Source of the DNA: Prinia subflava
Taxonomy: Eukaryota; Chordata; Aves; Passeriformes; Cisticolidae
NCBI RefSeq assembly: GCF_021018805.1
Contig: NC_086283.1
Coordinates: 59,855,803 to 59,919,802 of the forward strand
DNA: 64,000 nt
Reading direction: 5' to 3'
A program made the position numbers and the translations under genes. The notes below the pieces were generated by a model, which searched no databases, was not told the origin of the DNA, and saw only the letters and a list, made by a program, of their open reading frames with translations. Shown here piece after piece: positions 10,701-23,692 of this stretch (position 1 is its first letter; every line of letters begins with the position of its first letter).

Positions 10701-13700
10701 TGGCTCAGGACTGAGACAAAAACACGTGTCATTCTAAGACTGTAATAAATAAACTGTTTCAATAGCAGTCAACATCAATCTCAAATATAAGTATGTTGGA
10801 CACACTTAGGTAAGGATTTTATAAGCCAGAAAATATTTTGTTTTACCTTTGTTTCATACTAAGTTTTGAGAATTTATTAGCTGCACTGCACAGATCATTG
10901 GAATAGGATAGATAATTGTGGGGAACATACCTTTTCCTTTTGGAATCATTTTTATTTGTAAATATAGGGAAAAGGGGGCTATCTGGTGACTTGTTCCTTA
11001 TACAGTGTGTCACACCTTTAGAAGCCAAAGTATCCCCAGTGACCCCCATTAATTTAATCTATACAGATTAAAGGAGCCCTTGTCAAGTGTCATATTTCTC
11101 TTAAATAAGCAGAATTAAAGTATTGAGAATTTTCTTTGGAGAAGTATTGTACCTTAACCTTCCATTCTTGCTTTAGAAATTGTTCAGGATCAATTAGAGA
11201 AACACATTCATGATGAGCATTTTTTAACTTGTGTAACCTACTTCTGTAAATATATGTATACACATGTGTGTAACAAAGAAACTTATGGATTTCTTTCAAA
11301 TAAATTGTAGAGAAAAGTCTTTCTGAAAACCACATCAGTTTGTTTCATAAGAAAGTCTGTCCAATGTGTATCAAATTATCTCAAAAAAAAGGAGTCAGAA
11401 GTATTACATGAAAGCATGAAACCCAGCATTAATACACATTGTGCACTTCACATTATCTCAGTAACTTCTCATGATTCTCATGTTCTCTGTTTGCAATAGC
11501 CTGATTTTTCTGTTTTACCTAACTTTCTTGCATTTTTAACCAACCACTAGCTCTGATACTAATCATATATAATGCTTCCTTCATTCATGATAAAGATTCT
11601 CTTTTAGTTGAAATGACTAAATACTCAGGAATGCCTCCTCTGAGTGTCTTGTCCTTATCTTAAAATCCCACTGCAAACTTTCAATCACTTATATATTTGC
11701 TCAGTTTTATCTTGAAAATGTCCCGTGGTCTCCTTTAATTTGAGATCTAAATGAAATGTAAACACAGTTTTCTACTATCAGTAGCACTTGAGGTGTGATG
11801 GGCTACCAATTTGAGAAAAGAAAATAATTAATTCACAATTTATTGTAATATATTAACAACATGCTGTGATAAGCAGATACTCGATGTGAGTGAGATCAGG
11901 AGTTGCAATAATTAGCTGATGCCTGATACTGAATTTTGAATATTTATTTCTTCAATTATTCCAAGACTTGCAACTTCCCATATGGAGCCGAAGGTAAGAT
12001 AACATTAGTTTTGTAGTTTTGGAGACCTACAGATTTGAGCAATGCTACTTTGGTTGCTCTTACTGTATTTTCTAGCCATTCCTACAATTTGGAGTCAGTG
12101 ATGGAAGTGGAGAAAAAGTGGTGAAAGGGATTTATTGTCTGCAATTATTCTCATTAAGAGTGATCCTAGAAGACCTAGTGTTCCTCTGGTTCCTCTCACT
12201 CTGGCTCTTTTCTATTGTGCCTGTTGTCTGCTTACAAACCTTTGTAAGCAGATGGACAAAGGTCAGAGACTACACCTTTCAAAACTAGAGGTAAAAAACT
12301 CTTAACGCTTTTCTCCTTATGCAATTGCAAAGGTGCATGAAAAAGTTCGAAGAAGTTTTGGAGTGCAGAGCCAAGAAGCAAGGGAAAGGAGTGAAGCAGA
12401 GCAGTCTGGAGCTGAAGAGTTTTTCATTCAGCAGCAGATACAGTGTGTGTCAGAAAGGCAGCTGGCTTCCTCAGTCCTTTCCTTGGAGACTGCATATTAG
12501 GCTAAACCAAGTCAGGAGTCTAGTTGTGACCTTCTGTGGAATAGTTTTTCCCCACTAGCTGCTCATGGGGGCACCAATCATTTTCCTGTTGTAAGCCCAC
12601 TGTAATGGTGGGCTGAGCTAAACCTTACTGGGACCCAGTATGGAGCAAATTGGTAGGGGAACAATTCAACACGTGCAGATTGCATGCTACTTCATTTTGT
12701 ATATGGGTTCCCACACAGAAAAACTGTTGCTCATACCTCCAAACAGCACATGCAGCCAAGTCCTCTGGGTGACTTCAGCTGGTGACAACCTCCATGGTTT
12801 TTGTGCTCTTAACACACAAATGTCGTTCTGCTCTTGCAGTCATCTGTGTGGAGGCATGGAGTTGCCTCATTTACCATTTTTGATGCTCTTTCTAGTCAGC
12901 TCTTTCTGATGGTTAGCTAATAAAAGCATTCACTGTCTTTTTTCTGGTAATGCTGAACTATCAGACACAATTAGGGGTAATAAACCAAGTGTTCTATGCT
13001 TCTTGGGAATAGGTTTTCCTGTGGAATACTTTAAATACTCAGTGGTTATTCAAGTATCAGTTGTTCCCACTCTCATTTTGACTCTTATCTTCTATAAAAT
13101 GTGACAATTTATATAGTAGGAAGGCCAGATTCTCTATTGTACCTTATTTAGGTCTTCACTTTTGCATTGTGTAGACTGAGAGGTACAAACACCTATCAGG
13201 TTTGTGTCTTATATTGGGCACAGACATGCTTTCTTGTTACTGAAAACATGGTGTAGTTCTTGCCTTAGCAACTTAGGCTATTTTTATTTTATGATGCAGA
13301 TTTTTTTGTCTTGTGGATAACAAATACAGTTTGAAGTCTTTTAAATTATATTGAAGAACATAATCACTCTTTATTCTATGAGATCTATGAGAAAAGTCTT
13401 GTTTAGTCATGCTTATTTTAATTTATGAAGTTTATGCTTAGAATCTTCTGGAAAAAATATTTATCTGCACATCTGTTGATATGTTTGCCTTTTATAATAA
13501 TTAACATATTGCATTTGATAGCTGACTATCAGCTTGGGCATTTCCTGCTTTCTCTGGAGGCAAGCTTATCTGAGATTTAAAGTTAATATCATATCTCACA
13601 GAAAATATTTTTAAGGATGTTATCAAGAATGTCTTAAAGATTTTAGCATTGGAGAAGCAGATCAAGTCCTGAATTTTTACCCTGTAATTATTTATTCATA

Positions 13701-14059
13701 GAGTTTTTTGAGCTGTCAATGCATGATAAGGAATATTCTCATTAAAGCTATAAACTTATTTTCTATATATTTTAGTGTTGTAGCTACCCTTCTAAAGTGA
13801 ATTTAAACTATTTGAAGGAAGTGAATAATTTTCTTTCCACCCATTAAAGAGTAATGCATTTTCTTACTAATAAAAATGATACATGAAAGGAGTTACTATT
13901 GATGCTAACTCAATCCTTCCTTTTATTTTTCTCTGAAAGATCTGTTTCAGTTTGGATGGCTTGTTATGTCGCTCAGCTCAGCTGTGTGAACACTTCCAGC
14001 TGAAGGCTTTGTCTTGAGGAACTTCAATACAGGAGCTTATTTGCAGTTCATTTGCTGTC
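7734..14059. other. AT-rich non-coding DNA
   Basis: No gene or repeat family is recognised over these 6.3 kb. Locally more GC-balanced text lies at about 9230-9850, with short frames on both strands and no recognisable protein. A 12-bp perfect inverted repeat is at 12227-12252. A splice-like acceptor and donor pair frames 28 nt at 11966-11993. Confidence 0.55.
12227..12252. repeat. Perfect 12-bp inverted repeat, 2-nt loop
   Basis: TCTGCTTACAAA (12227-12238) and TTTGTAAGCAGA (12241-12252) are exact reverse complements separated by CC. Three outer G-T wobble pairs could lengthen the RNA stem. Confidence 0.85.
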
Positions 14060-14152
14060 ATGCTCAATGAAATTCAACAGATTTCTAAATCAGGCCCACA
14101 GTTTATTCCAAATATTTTTCTCATGATCTGGCATTTGTGGGTCTTAGTGGAA

Positions 14153-14332
14153 ATGCATACATTTCAACCACCAGTTGAAAAGAAAAATAAACTCTACAGA
14201 GCTGCAGTCCTCATCACCATATCTTGTTTGTTAACAGCTTATTATGTGTACTTGGGAAAAGCTTTCATTGCACAGTCCATGAAACAATTCCCAGAGCTAG
14301 AAGATAGTAACTTCTATTTGGATGGATATTAA
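14153..14332 (+). CDS. Candidate small single-pass membrane protein (59 aa)
   Basis: I do not recognise this protein. A frame opens at 14060 (90 codons), but the ATG at 14153 is the better start: it has G at -3 and leads directly into a compact membrane-protein layout of 59 residues. It begins MHTFQPPVEKKNKLYR, a basic segment. A hydrophobic span of about 20 residues follows (AAVLITISCLLTAYYVYLG), then a polar and acidic tail ending QFPELEDSNFYLDGY before TAA. Basic-inside and acidic-outside charges fit a type II (N-in) single-pass protein or the first coding exon of a type II enzyme, but the frame stops 20-odd codons after the membrane span. A splice-acceptor-like TTTGTGGGTCTTAG lies just before the ATG, so it could equally be a terminal exon. 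T-rich random DNA easily produces hydrophobic frames, so chance is a serious alternative. No promoter, CpG island or neighbouring exon supports it. Confidence 0.22.
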   Translation: MHTFQPPVEKKNKLYRAAVLITISCLLTAYYVYLGKAFIAQSMKQFPELEDSNFYLDGY

Positions 14333-17300
14333 ACACATTCAATCCTTAGTAACTTTTGCAGGACAAAAGAATGCATAGGACAAACAGGAGATGCTTAATA
14401 TTTTACAAGGTCCAACTGAATGAAATTAAAATAAAATAAATACCTTACCTAAATTCATCTAGGTATGCAGTATATCTTAGGCATATTTTTCTCTATTTAA
14501 TGAATCCAAGGATGTCAAAGAAGTCAACGTTATCCCATTCTGAATTGAGATCAGTGATTCCTGTGTTATACATTTCTTTTATTTGTGTCTAGAATTTACC
14601 CTGCATGTCAATGAATATTTTGCAGAGTCAGTGCCTTATCATAGGTATGTCCTGTAGAAATGACACAAGCCCTACACTGTAAGCAGACATTAATGGATCA
14701 CTAGTAAGGCTGTCTTTGCTGTTTGCTGTAGCTTTTAGTCTCAAAAATAATTCTCAGCAGTAAATTCCTTTACGCAGCATCTAACGAAAAGGTTTGGTAG
14801 CAATTTTCCAAATACAGTAGACAGAGATTTTCAAAGCTGTCCAGGTGCTCTTGCACTGAAAATGATGAAACCATCTAGTGTGGTCTTTTTCATTAAAGGT
14901 AGTTTGTCTAAATCACCAAAATTGCCCTGAAAATCATATCAAATTTGATTGATTTTCAGCTTTTAAGAAATCTAGTCCTTATTCTGGTTGGATGTAGATT
15001 CACTTCTATCTACAACAAAATTCTTTAGCACCTCTCTGAACAGAGAAAGACCTTAAAGTAACTGTAAATTGATGTTGTGAAAACTCCTTTTAACTGTGTA
15101 CTGTGCTTTAACTCACTTTAATGCAAAAAGCAGAAATGGATTTATAGAGGTCTTGGCTATTATACCTGAGATATCTTTTATAGAAAGATCCCTTCCCAAG
15201 TTTTTTAGGCACTTAAGCTTTAGAGGAAACACAATAGGGAGCAATAGATTGTCAGTGCTTTTACATTTTTTCTAAAAACAATACTTGCTACCAGACATTA
15301 CCTAATAATTAAGCTGTACTTCGGGAGTTTTTGCCATCAGCATGGAGTTGTATATTTTTCCTTAGAAAGCCTATCCAGATATATGGGCCATCCAATCTTC
15401 TGAAGAAAGGGCTTCATCTGAGAAATGGTCATGTTTTGAGGAAAAATCCAGTGGGGATTTTTTTCGAAACAGTCTCTTAAACCAGAGTTGTCCATTTGGG
15501 GAAAAAAAAAAGTCACCTATCATGTGTGAACCCTGTTTGAGTTTGCAAGGATTTTTGTGCCATCAGAAGTGCCCTGTTTCTGTACACAAGGGGCCTTCCA
15601 AAGGCTTGCTTTTATGAACATCTGACTGAAAGCATGTTTAAGAGACAAAGCCATACAATTTAGTGTACTAGATTACTAACATTTATCATTCCTCTGCCAT
15701 CCCAAAATGTGGTGTTGTTTTGCTCTAAATGGCTTAGAGAACAAAACAAATATTTTAGCTTGTGTTTTTCAGAAAGATACTTGAGTGGCCAAATATTTTA
15801 AAAACATTTCTTCTTATGTCAGCAATCTGATAAAAAGCAGTTGTGCTGATGTGAAGATGCTGATGTTGATCAGTGAGTGATAAACTTCTATCAAAATATA
15901 TCAGTGAAGACACTGCTAACTAGGAAACTTCATCCCGAAGAGGTACACACCTTTTCTGGTTGCTCCTAATGCTGATCACAGGCTACACCTGAATTATCTT
16001 TGTGGAGCCAAGTTAAAATCTACAATTAAACTGCAGTTTGTATTGTCTGTTGCACGAATGTCATACTATGTTGAATATTTTTGAAAACTGTACTGCTATA
16101 TTAGGCTCTGCTTTGTTTTTTCGTACTCTTATCAGCAGGTCCTATCTATCTATCACCTGCAAGTAATCAAACATTTTCTAGCCTTAGCTGTGGAGGGAGC
16201 AAGGCTTCTTGTTGTAGCTGGCTCTCTCCTTTTTCAGTACACTTTGACAAGATGCTTCTAATGAAGGGCCCATCTGGTTTTGCCTGTATGCCTGCAAGGC
16301 AAAAGTCAACTCCTGCTTTTCCTTCTTTTTTGTTCTATTCATTTCCCCCTTACATGGCTCTTTGTCCTAGCTAGACAATAATCCTGGTATGGATACTTCT
16401 CTTTTCACCCTGCAGCAGGAGAAAAATGCTTTAGAGGCACTGATGTACTCTGGGCTGATTTTTCTTGCTATTACTACTTTAAGATCCTGCCTTTGGCACA
16501 AATTTGCAAAGTACCACGTTCTTGGTGGGGCTGTAGGAGACAAGGTGGGGTTTCTTCTGCTGCACATGCTGAAACAGCAATTACTATAGTGAGTTAGCCT
16601 AGGGTTGAATACCTGGACTACTAAACAAAAAAGTGTTCTAAAAAAATCTTCTGCTTTTAGATACAGGCTAGATACATTTAAAAATCTGTATGCTGTAATG
16701 AACATATGTTGCTCAGTTCTAGTTTTAAGCCTGCTTTGAGCTGCTAATCATTGTGGCTTTCCATTGCAGATATCTGTTTTGATTTCTACGGCTTTCATAA
16801 AATTATTATTAATTCACTAAGCTGCCATCTGCTTCTATTATCCACCCATTCTGTAAGATTAAATTTATTGAGGTAGGAGCAAGGCATCTGAGGCTGTTTT
16901 TAATGGTGGAGAGTAACCAGGTGTCTCTGCTACAACTGACTTAACATGTATTGCATTGATGTGCTGCTGTTACATACATGACTATCATAAGAAAAATTCC
17001 CTTAAGACTAGAAGTGACTGTAGGCCATATAGAGTCACTAAATATATCTATTTATATTTAGTCTCTACTGGTTTCCTGATTACTGCTATCTGAAGCACAA
17101 GAAGTGACCCAACCTGTCTGCCATTTCGCTGGTGAAGCCTAAGCCTGGCAGATAAGATCAGGTGGCACATTTGTGCATCCACCACAAAAGGCCAAGAAAA
17201 GCTTGCATTAGATATTCCTAGGTCCATTGTGCAGACACTGTACAACCAATTATACAGCTTTGGGCTTAATAAAGGAATGGGATCATTTCCTGAATTTCAA

Positions 17301-18278
17301 AGGTGAAGATGAGGTCTACAGTAGTACACATATTAACATCTAAGATGTTGAATAAAAGTGTTTTTCAAATTAGCTGAAGTACTTTGAAAAATACTATTTA
17401 CTGGACTGATAAATCAGGGTGTAACTTAGCTCAAGTAAAAGTACTGCATTAGCACAGAAAGAACTTTTGATATTTCACTTACTGAAATTTAAAACAGCTG
17501 AGCAACTTTTAAAAATGTTTCCATTCTCTTGTGCTATTTTTGTAGAAAAAAATCATATATTTAGAGTGGTTTTTGCTTTTCTATACAACGATATGAAGTT
17601 ATGCATTTCAGAGTATGTGGCATGCTGCAGCATTGTTTTTCTTTGTGAGTACTAAAAAGTTTGTTCCAAACATAAAGGTAAAAATTAGTAAAAATGCAGC
17701 ACATTAACAGTTGTGCAGTTTTTCTTTTCACATTTCTTTTTCCTCCAGAAAAGGAGTCAACTGCCAGATTGAAAATTTTACAGTTTTTCAGTTTTCAATT
17801 ACTGCATGTGTTGCTCAATGTAGAAAAAGAGACAGGCTTCTTTCAGGGTAATTTTTTTGGTATTTAGGTGTTGCAGTTAGTTTCTCCTGGACCATTGATG
17901 TTTGTTTACTTGGAGCTTCATTTAAAACCAAGGCTTTTTTTCCTCTTTTATTAAGCAGACTTTGTCCATGGAAGGTCTTCTGCTGGTGTTAGCTTTATAC
18001 ACGTGGAACAATGTTCATGCTTAATGTAGAGATTTAATTCTTAGAAAAAGGATTCCAAGAATCTATAGTGAGTTTAAATGTACAAATTGGTGTTATTTGA
18101 AACACAAGTGCCAGAGTAATCTCCAAAGCCAGCTGTAAAATAGTAAAAGACCCTGCTCTTGCATATGCAAAGTCACCATCCATGACATGAAGGCAAATGG
18201 AGCTCAAGCTGAATCAGCAGGAAGCACACATCACAACACACACAGTTTTTTATTGGCACAGGTGAGATGTTTATATTC
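14333..18278. other. AT-rich non-coding DNA
   Basis: No gene is recognised. The most balanced stretch is 16360-16710, where frames of 66 codons (+) and 112 codons (-) overlap. Neither translation resembles a known family. A 9-bp AT-only inverted repeat lies at 17038-17061. Confidence 0.55.
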
Positions 18279-18322
18279 AATATGTATGTATATATTTATA
18301 TATATTCAGTATATATTACACT
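18279..18322. repeat. TA-rich low-complexity tract
   Basis: Runs of TATGTATGTATATATTTATATATATTC form a simple AT tract. Confidence 0.75.
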
Positions 18323-21300
18323 GAATTTAGCAGGATTTGTTAGAGGTGGACAACAGCAGTAAACACACCCATTGTCATTTTTAACCAGAATCACATTTTC
18401 TTCAAATCACAGAATATCTCTGAAGAAAGTTAGCCAATGCTGGGGAGCCTTATGTTAGAATTAAGATTACAAAGTAACTACAATTAGACTAGATCACAAA
18501 AGATAATATCCTACCTAAAAAGGGAATGTTTTCAAGTGTGCATTTTAAACTAAAGTGAAGGTATGAAATGTATGAATATCTAGTCATTCTGAAAGTACTT
18601 ACAAATCTGATATTTTCTGAATAGCATCCTGACCTCTGAATGAAAGTGTGATTTAAGCAATAAAGGAGATCATAGATTAAGATCTAAGATAAGAGTTAGC
18701 AGGGATGAGTAAGGCTAAGAAGTTGTTATCATCCTTTAAAAAAATATTCATGACCAAGGGTATTTGCTATCTGCTCAAACAATATCAGTTTTCACATGAT
18801 CCTTGTTATTTTTGCAAGTCTCTGCTGCTTAGTGTTCAAAGTATATAAGACGCATTGGACACTATGTATGCTAAATGAGGATAAAGTGAGAGTGGACTGG
18901 TTTTAGTATTGTGTTTTAGAAAAAAACTACCACAAAAGGCATGGTAGATAAATAAATGGATAGTTAGAAATTAATTCAAAGGTATGTCTTCCCATATCAC
19001 AGAAAATTTGAAAGGGATACCATGCTATATATAAAATTTTGCTCAACTGAAAACCAGTTTGCCCTAAAATGGCTATAATCTTGGAATGTTTACTAGCACT
19101 GCCCTGAATATTTCCATTACCAGATGCTCACACAAAGACAACAGTAATGCCCACATGCAAATACATATGATATCAATATTAACATTTTAGAATTGCACAG
19201 AACGGCCTTCAGTGCTCCATTAAAAAAAAAGTTACTGAAATGTTGCTCTTACCTTTTAGTGACTGTTGTTGGACTGTCTTTCAATCTGATGGCATTATTA
19301 GTGCTGGTTGTTCCTAACATTTGTGATATACTTATTCTTCAGCTTTGTTTCCCTTTCATGCTTGCGTTTTGGCTGGCCAGACAAACATAAACTGCAGACA
19401 GAATTGTTCAGGTAGGTTTGAAATTGAGCAGAATGAGTCCATCCATCCACAAGGGAGAACTTTTGAGCCATGGTCTTTGGAGACACGTAATTATTAGTCA
19501 ACAAATAGTCCTCGCACTGGTGATTGATGTACTGTGATCCTTCTCACTAATCCTTTCTGTGATTCTTCTAATTAATTGATGAGGGAGATTAATAGGAGTG
19601 TTTATGGACCAAGGGAAAACCCAGCCTTGAGGAAATATATTTCCACTGTTTTCTGCTACCCTTTCTTTTTTTCCTCTCTTTCATGTAATTACTACGTAGG
19701 AAGAAAATATTGACTCATATCCTGGGTTTGCCAGGTACACCTCACTGCTGTGTTTTTTTACACCTACACCTAAATGCAATCTTAAGAATGACAAATTTTG
19801 AACCTATTGTCTCAGGAAACAGAGATGTTTTCATGTTGGTGTGCTGCTGGGTCCAGTTGAGGCACAATCAAACAAGAACAAGGCCAATGACTTTGGAATT
19901 ACTCGTGAACCTTTCTTCCTGATCCAAGGTCTTTGGCTGTAATCCTGTTGTCATTCAAATAATCTTGGGTACATAGCTACCTTTTTGTAAAACTGCTAGT
20001 CAATATAGTGAGCACATCAGCTTTATGTATCATTACGATACCTGATATAACATAAAATTAGAATTATGTGGATTGACCCTTGATCTTGACTTCAGCCTTT
20101 CATACAAGATTAAAGCTTCAAAGTTTTCTGAAGTAATTTGAACCAGCAGAATTGCTTTATACTACATCAGCACTTTGCCACACGTGACCACGTCATTTTT
20201 CATGTGCTAGGAGAAACCCCAAAGACAAACTTATCTCTTTACAAAACCACCGTTTCTTACATGAAACAACAGGATGTTTTTCTCAGAGAGAAGCTTCAGC
20301 TTACAAGATGCATAATTTATCACAGTACGTATAATGAGCCCACTTCCATAGTCTTTGAACACTTTACATGTTTGCTACAGTCACTACAACAGCTCTTTTA
20401 CATGCTGTGAAGGCTTCATTTAAATTCATATACCTCTATCTCTTTTTTAAAGTTTCTCAGTTTTCAAGCTGTAAGTGGAACATTTTTGGAAAAAAATAGT
20501 AGAAGAGGAAATTTTAAAATGTAATATCTAGGAAATAATAGCTGGGCAGGGAGAATAAATAATTTTTTAATACTAAGTGTCTCTTAAGAAGTAATTTTTA
20601 TGTGTCGTAGTATCTCAGTGAAGTAGGCCTATTCTCCTTAAAGCTGAAGAGGATTTTCTGCTTAAGAAAAGCCTCTTCTCCTTTGAAGGACGCTGAGATT
20701 TTCTGTTTTGCTTCACGTGATTGCATGCTAGTTTGCATATTCCAAATTCAGAGTAATATGAACTAGGTGTCCACAGCAGTTGGTCTGTATTCCCAAACCA
20801 ACACAACAGGAACCAATTTTCTTAGAGTGGAATTTACTACCATTTCGGCCTTTGTCTATGAGAAGGCTCAAGAGTATGATGTTCAACATGTTTGTGCCAC
20901 CAAGAATCCCTTCAGAAGGAGATAGATTTAAACTTCTGTCTAAAAATAACTGGTTATTGAGTGTGGTCTTGAACCCAGTGTTCCCTGCAGAGAATGTGGT
21001 GGTATATATGGGGTAACCATTGCCAGACTGGAGATGAAGGAAGTAAGGGAGTTTAATGGTACTGCTGAGATGAGGTTGTCGAACCTCAGTCTAGGAGGAA
21101 GGAGGAGGGAGACAGAAATACAGTTCAAGGGCAGAACAAATCTTCACTTCAAAGCCCTTCATTTTGAATGTTTTGGAGATTTTTTTTGCCCAAAGCCTTC
21201 TCTTTTAAGCTGTCCTGACAACCCTCTCTATAACTTGTCCCATCTAAGAGAATGCTGAATTATTCATTCTTCTGAACTGATTTTACAAATTAATATGTAT

Positions 21301-23596
21301 TATTAGATATAGCCATATACAAAAAAATATCTCATTTCACATAAGGGAGAAAATGAGGCTTCTGATTTGAAATATTTCTGCTGCCTTATTACCTAAACCT
21401 TTATTATTTACACCTTTACAAAGACAGCTATACATATGACCTTGCAAGCAGAGGTAGAATGATGGATTTGTTCTTGTTGCTATATGGAAAATCCATAGTC
21501 ACCTCAAAAGCAAATATTTTCAAGCCTAGCAACATATAGTGAAATTATGGCATTTTAACTCTTTCAGAGTAGATAGGAAAGAGGTCAAGCAAAACCTGAG
21601 ATACCAGATATTTTTCTGAAAATAATCAGAGTTCTAAATGGTATTTCCAATAATGAGGGACTGGCTGAGAAATTAGACTTTACATCCTCAGTAGAATCAA
21701 AACAATGACCATAATAATAAGTCAGTCACCCAAATTACTTGTCCTTTTTTGCAGAGTGATATACTGCATGGTTCTGTTTCTGACAATCTTGAACTTTTTC
21801 TTACTTGGGATTCAAACGGTATCTGGAAAGAGAGGCTTGACAATCAATCGATACATATAACAAATAGAAATACTCTGAGTTTTCTGCGGAAGCTGAGTTG
21901 GAATCATTCTGAATCAGAGCTACTCCACAGCAAAGGGTATAAGAAGAACAAGAATGTTGCCAAAAGAAGTGATGCAAGGCCAGAAAGGCTTGGATTCACT
22001 TTGCATACTGAACATTTGTCTTCTCCCTTCAAAGTAATGAATCAACATTAATTTCCCACACTTTACATCTCATTGATTTCCTGGGTAAAGTTATTTCCCC
22101 TGATTTAGGGTTGTGCAATAAGCTGGTTAACGTTCACTGATACAGGTGGTTACTCTCCTATAGTCATTGCCCTTAAGTGTTTGCTTTAAAGCCCCTGTTG
22201 CGTTCAAGTGGAAGCCTATCTCTTTTTACAGGTATTAATCATCCCTTAGTCAGAAGTCCCAGTGTGGGTGCAGGCGAGCAGTGCTCAGGAGGCATCGCCC
22301 TCAGCAAAGGTGTTGCCTCACAAATGTGTGCCGGTTGTACCACTGCTGGGCCTGAAAGGAGCTGTTAAAGATAAGGCCTAAAATATAGCCCTGTCTGGAT
22401 TAAAGACTCTTAGGTTTAATGCAGGAATGAAATTAGGAGATTAGATATTAAATGAGGGATGATGTCTCTTAGCAACTAGGGTGGAAATAGAGTTGTGCTA
22501 CCTGTACAACATGCAATGCATGTCTCCTCCTGTGGAAGGGCTGCTTGTCTTGCAGTTTTGGTGTCTTTGTGAACATCTTTGTTTCTATTCTCAAGGTAGT
22601 GTGTTACACAACTATGACTTCCAGACTAGTTTTCCTTCAAGGATAGCTGTGTGAAGGACATTTGTATGTAGATGTGGCTCCCTGTAAGAAACTCTTCATA
22701 AGGTGTTTGAACTGCCCTCTGGAAGAGACTCTCTATCCCCATTCACTGTGTATTAGTGAGCCAATTACACTTTAACTTTCAACAAAGCGTTTGTATTTTT
22801 CAGCCAGCTTGCATGTTTTACTGGGGTATTTATGCTTTCTTTCATTCTGCAAATATTTTTTCCTCACTTTGAAAGGAATTTATTTATTTTTATTTATTAT
22901 TACAGGTATTATAGCACTGATATTGCATTTGAATTTTGTTGTCTTTGGCCTCAGCAATAAATAGACAATTTGGGTCAACATAGTTCCTGCAGTAATATTC
23001 CAGTCCTAGCAAAATCATGGTCCTAAAAGGTTATTTTTAATACAGCATGTGAGAGCTGGGTGATAAGGACCAGCAAACATTAAATACATGCTTAGCAAGA
23101 TGAGTGCTCAACTCTAAATGATCCTCATAGCTTGACATTACCATGGCTACTCATGATGTGGTAAGACCTAAATCGGACAGGTTTGGCTGTAGTTCATGTT
23201 CTTTCAAAATGTAAAGGGAGTTCCCTTCCAAAATATACACTGTCTACAGAAAAATCAGACAATGATGTGAAATGTGAACAGCAGAAACCAGTGATCCTGT
23301 TTTCCCCTTGAGTTTGTACTTCAAGTCTGAGTCTCTAAGGACTGGGCTCTAGCCCTGAAAGACATATGTGGTTTTTATTTTTCTCCCTTGAATACCTGTT
23401 ATGAAAACTGTAGGAATGTAGTATTTCTGAGGCTTCTGTCCTGTTTAGGTTTCTTGGTGCATTGATTCAAATGTAGTTTTTCAGGGAAGTCGGACATGCT
23501 CAGCCCTTTGCCCTGATTCCAGTGTACAATTTCCTTATGATTTTCTCAATGGTCTGCACTGAAAAAAGTGCTGCTATGCTTTTAGTCTCCCTTTTC
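18323..23596. other. AT-rich non-coding DNA
   Basis: No gene is recognised. At 21755-22051 a frame of 98 codons follows a good acceptor-like tract (CCTTTTTTGCAG at 21743-21754), but its translation matches nothing I know. Other frames are short. Confidence 0.5.
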
Positions 23597-23692
23597 ATCC
23601 ATCCATCCATCCATCCATCCATCCATCCATCCATCCATCCATCCATCCATCCATCCATCCATCCATCCATCCATCCATCCATCCATCTATCC
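23597..23692 (+). repeat. (ATCC)n microsatellite
   Basis: Twenty-two perfect ATCC units (23597-23684) are followed by ATCT and ATCC. The array is open in all frames on both strands because no frame of ATCC or GGAT contains a stop, which explains the spurious IHPS and GWMD repeat peptides there. An array this long is probably length-polymorphic. Confidence 0.98.

Noticed and set aside
11966..11993. 28-nt segment between CCAAG and GTAAGAT as a micro-exon
   Set aside because: The acceptor tract is interrupted by purines and AAG is a weak acceptor. The length is not a multiple of three and nothing supports it nearby.
16367..16705. 112-codon minus frame and 66-codon plus frame over the same DNA
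   Set aside because: Neither is recognisable. Overlapping frames on both strands simply reflect a patch with few stop words.
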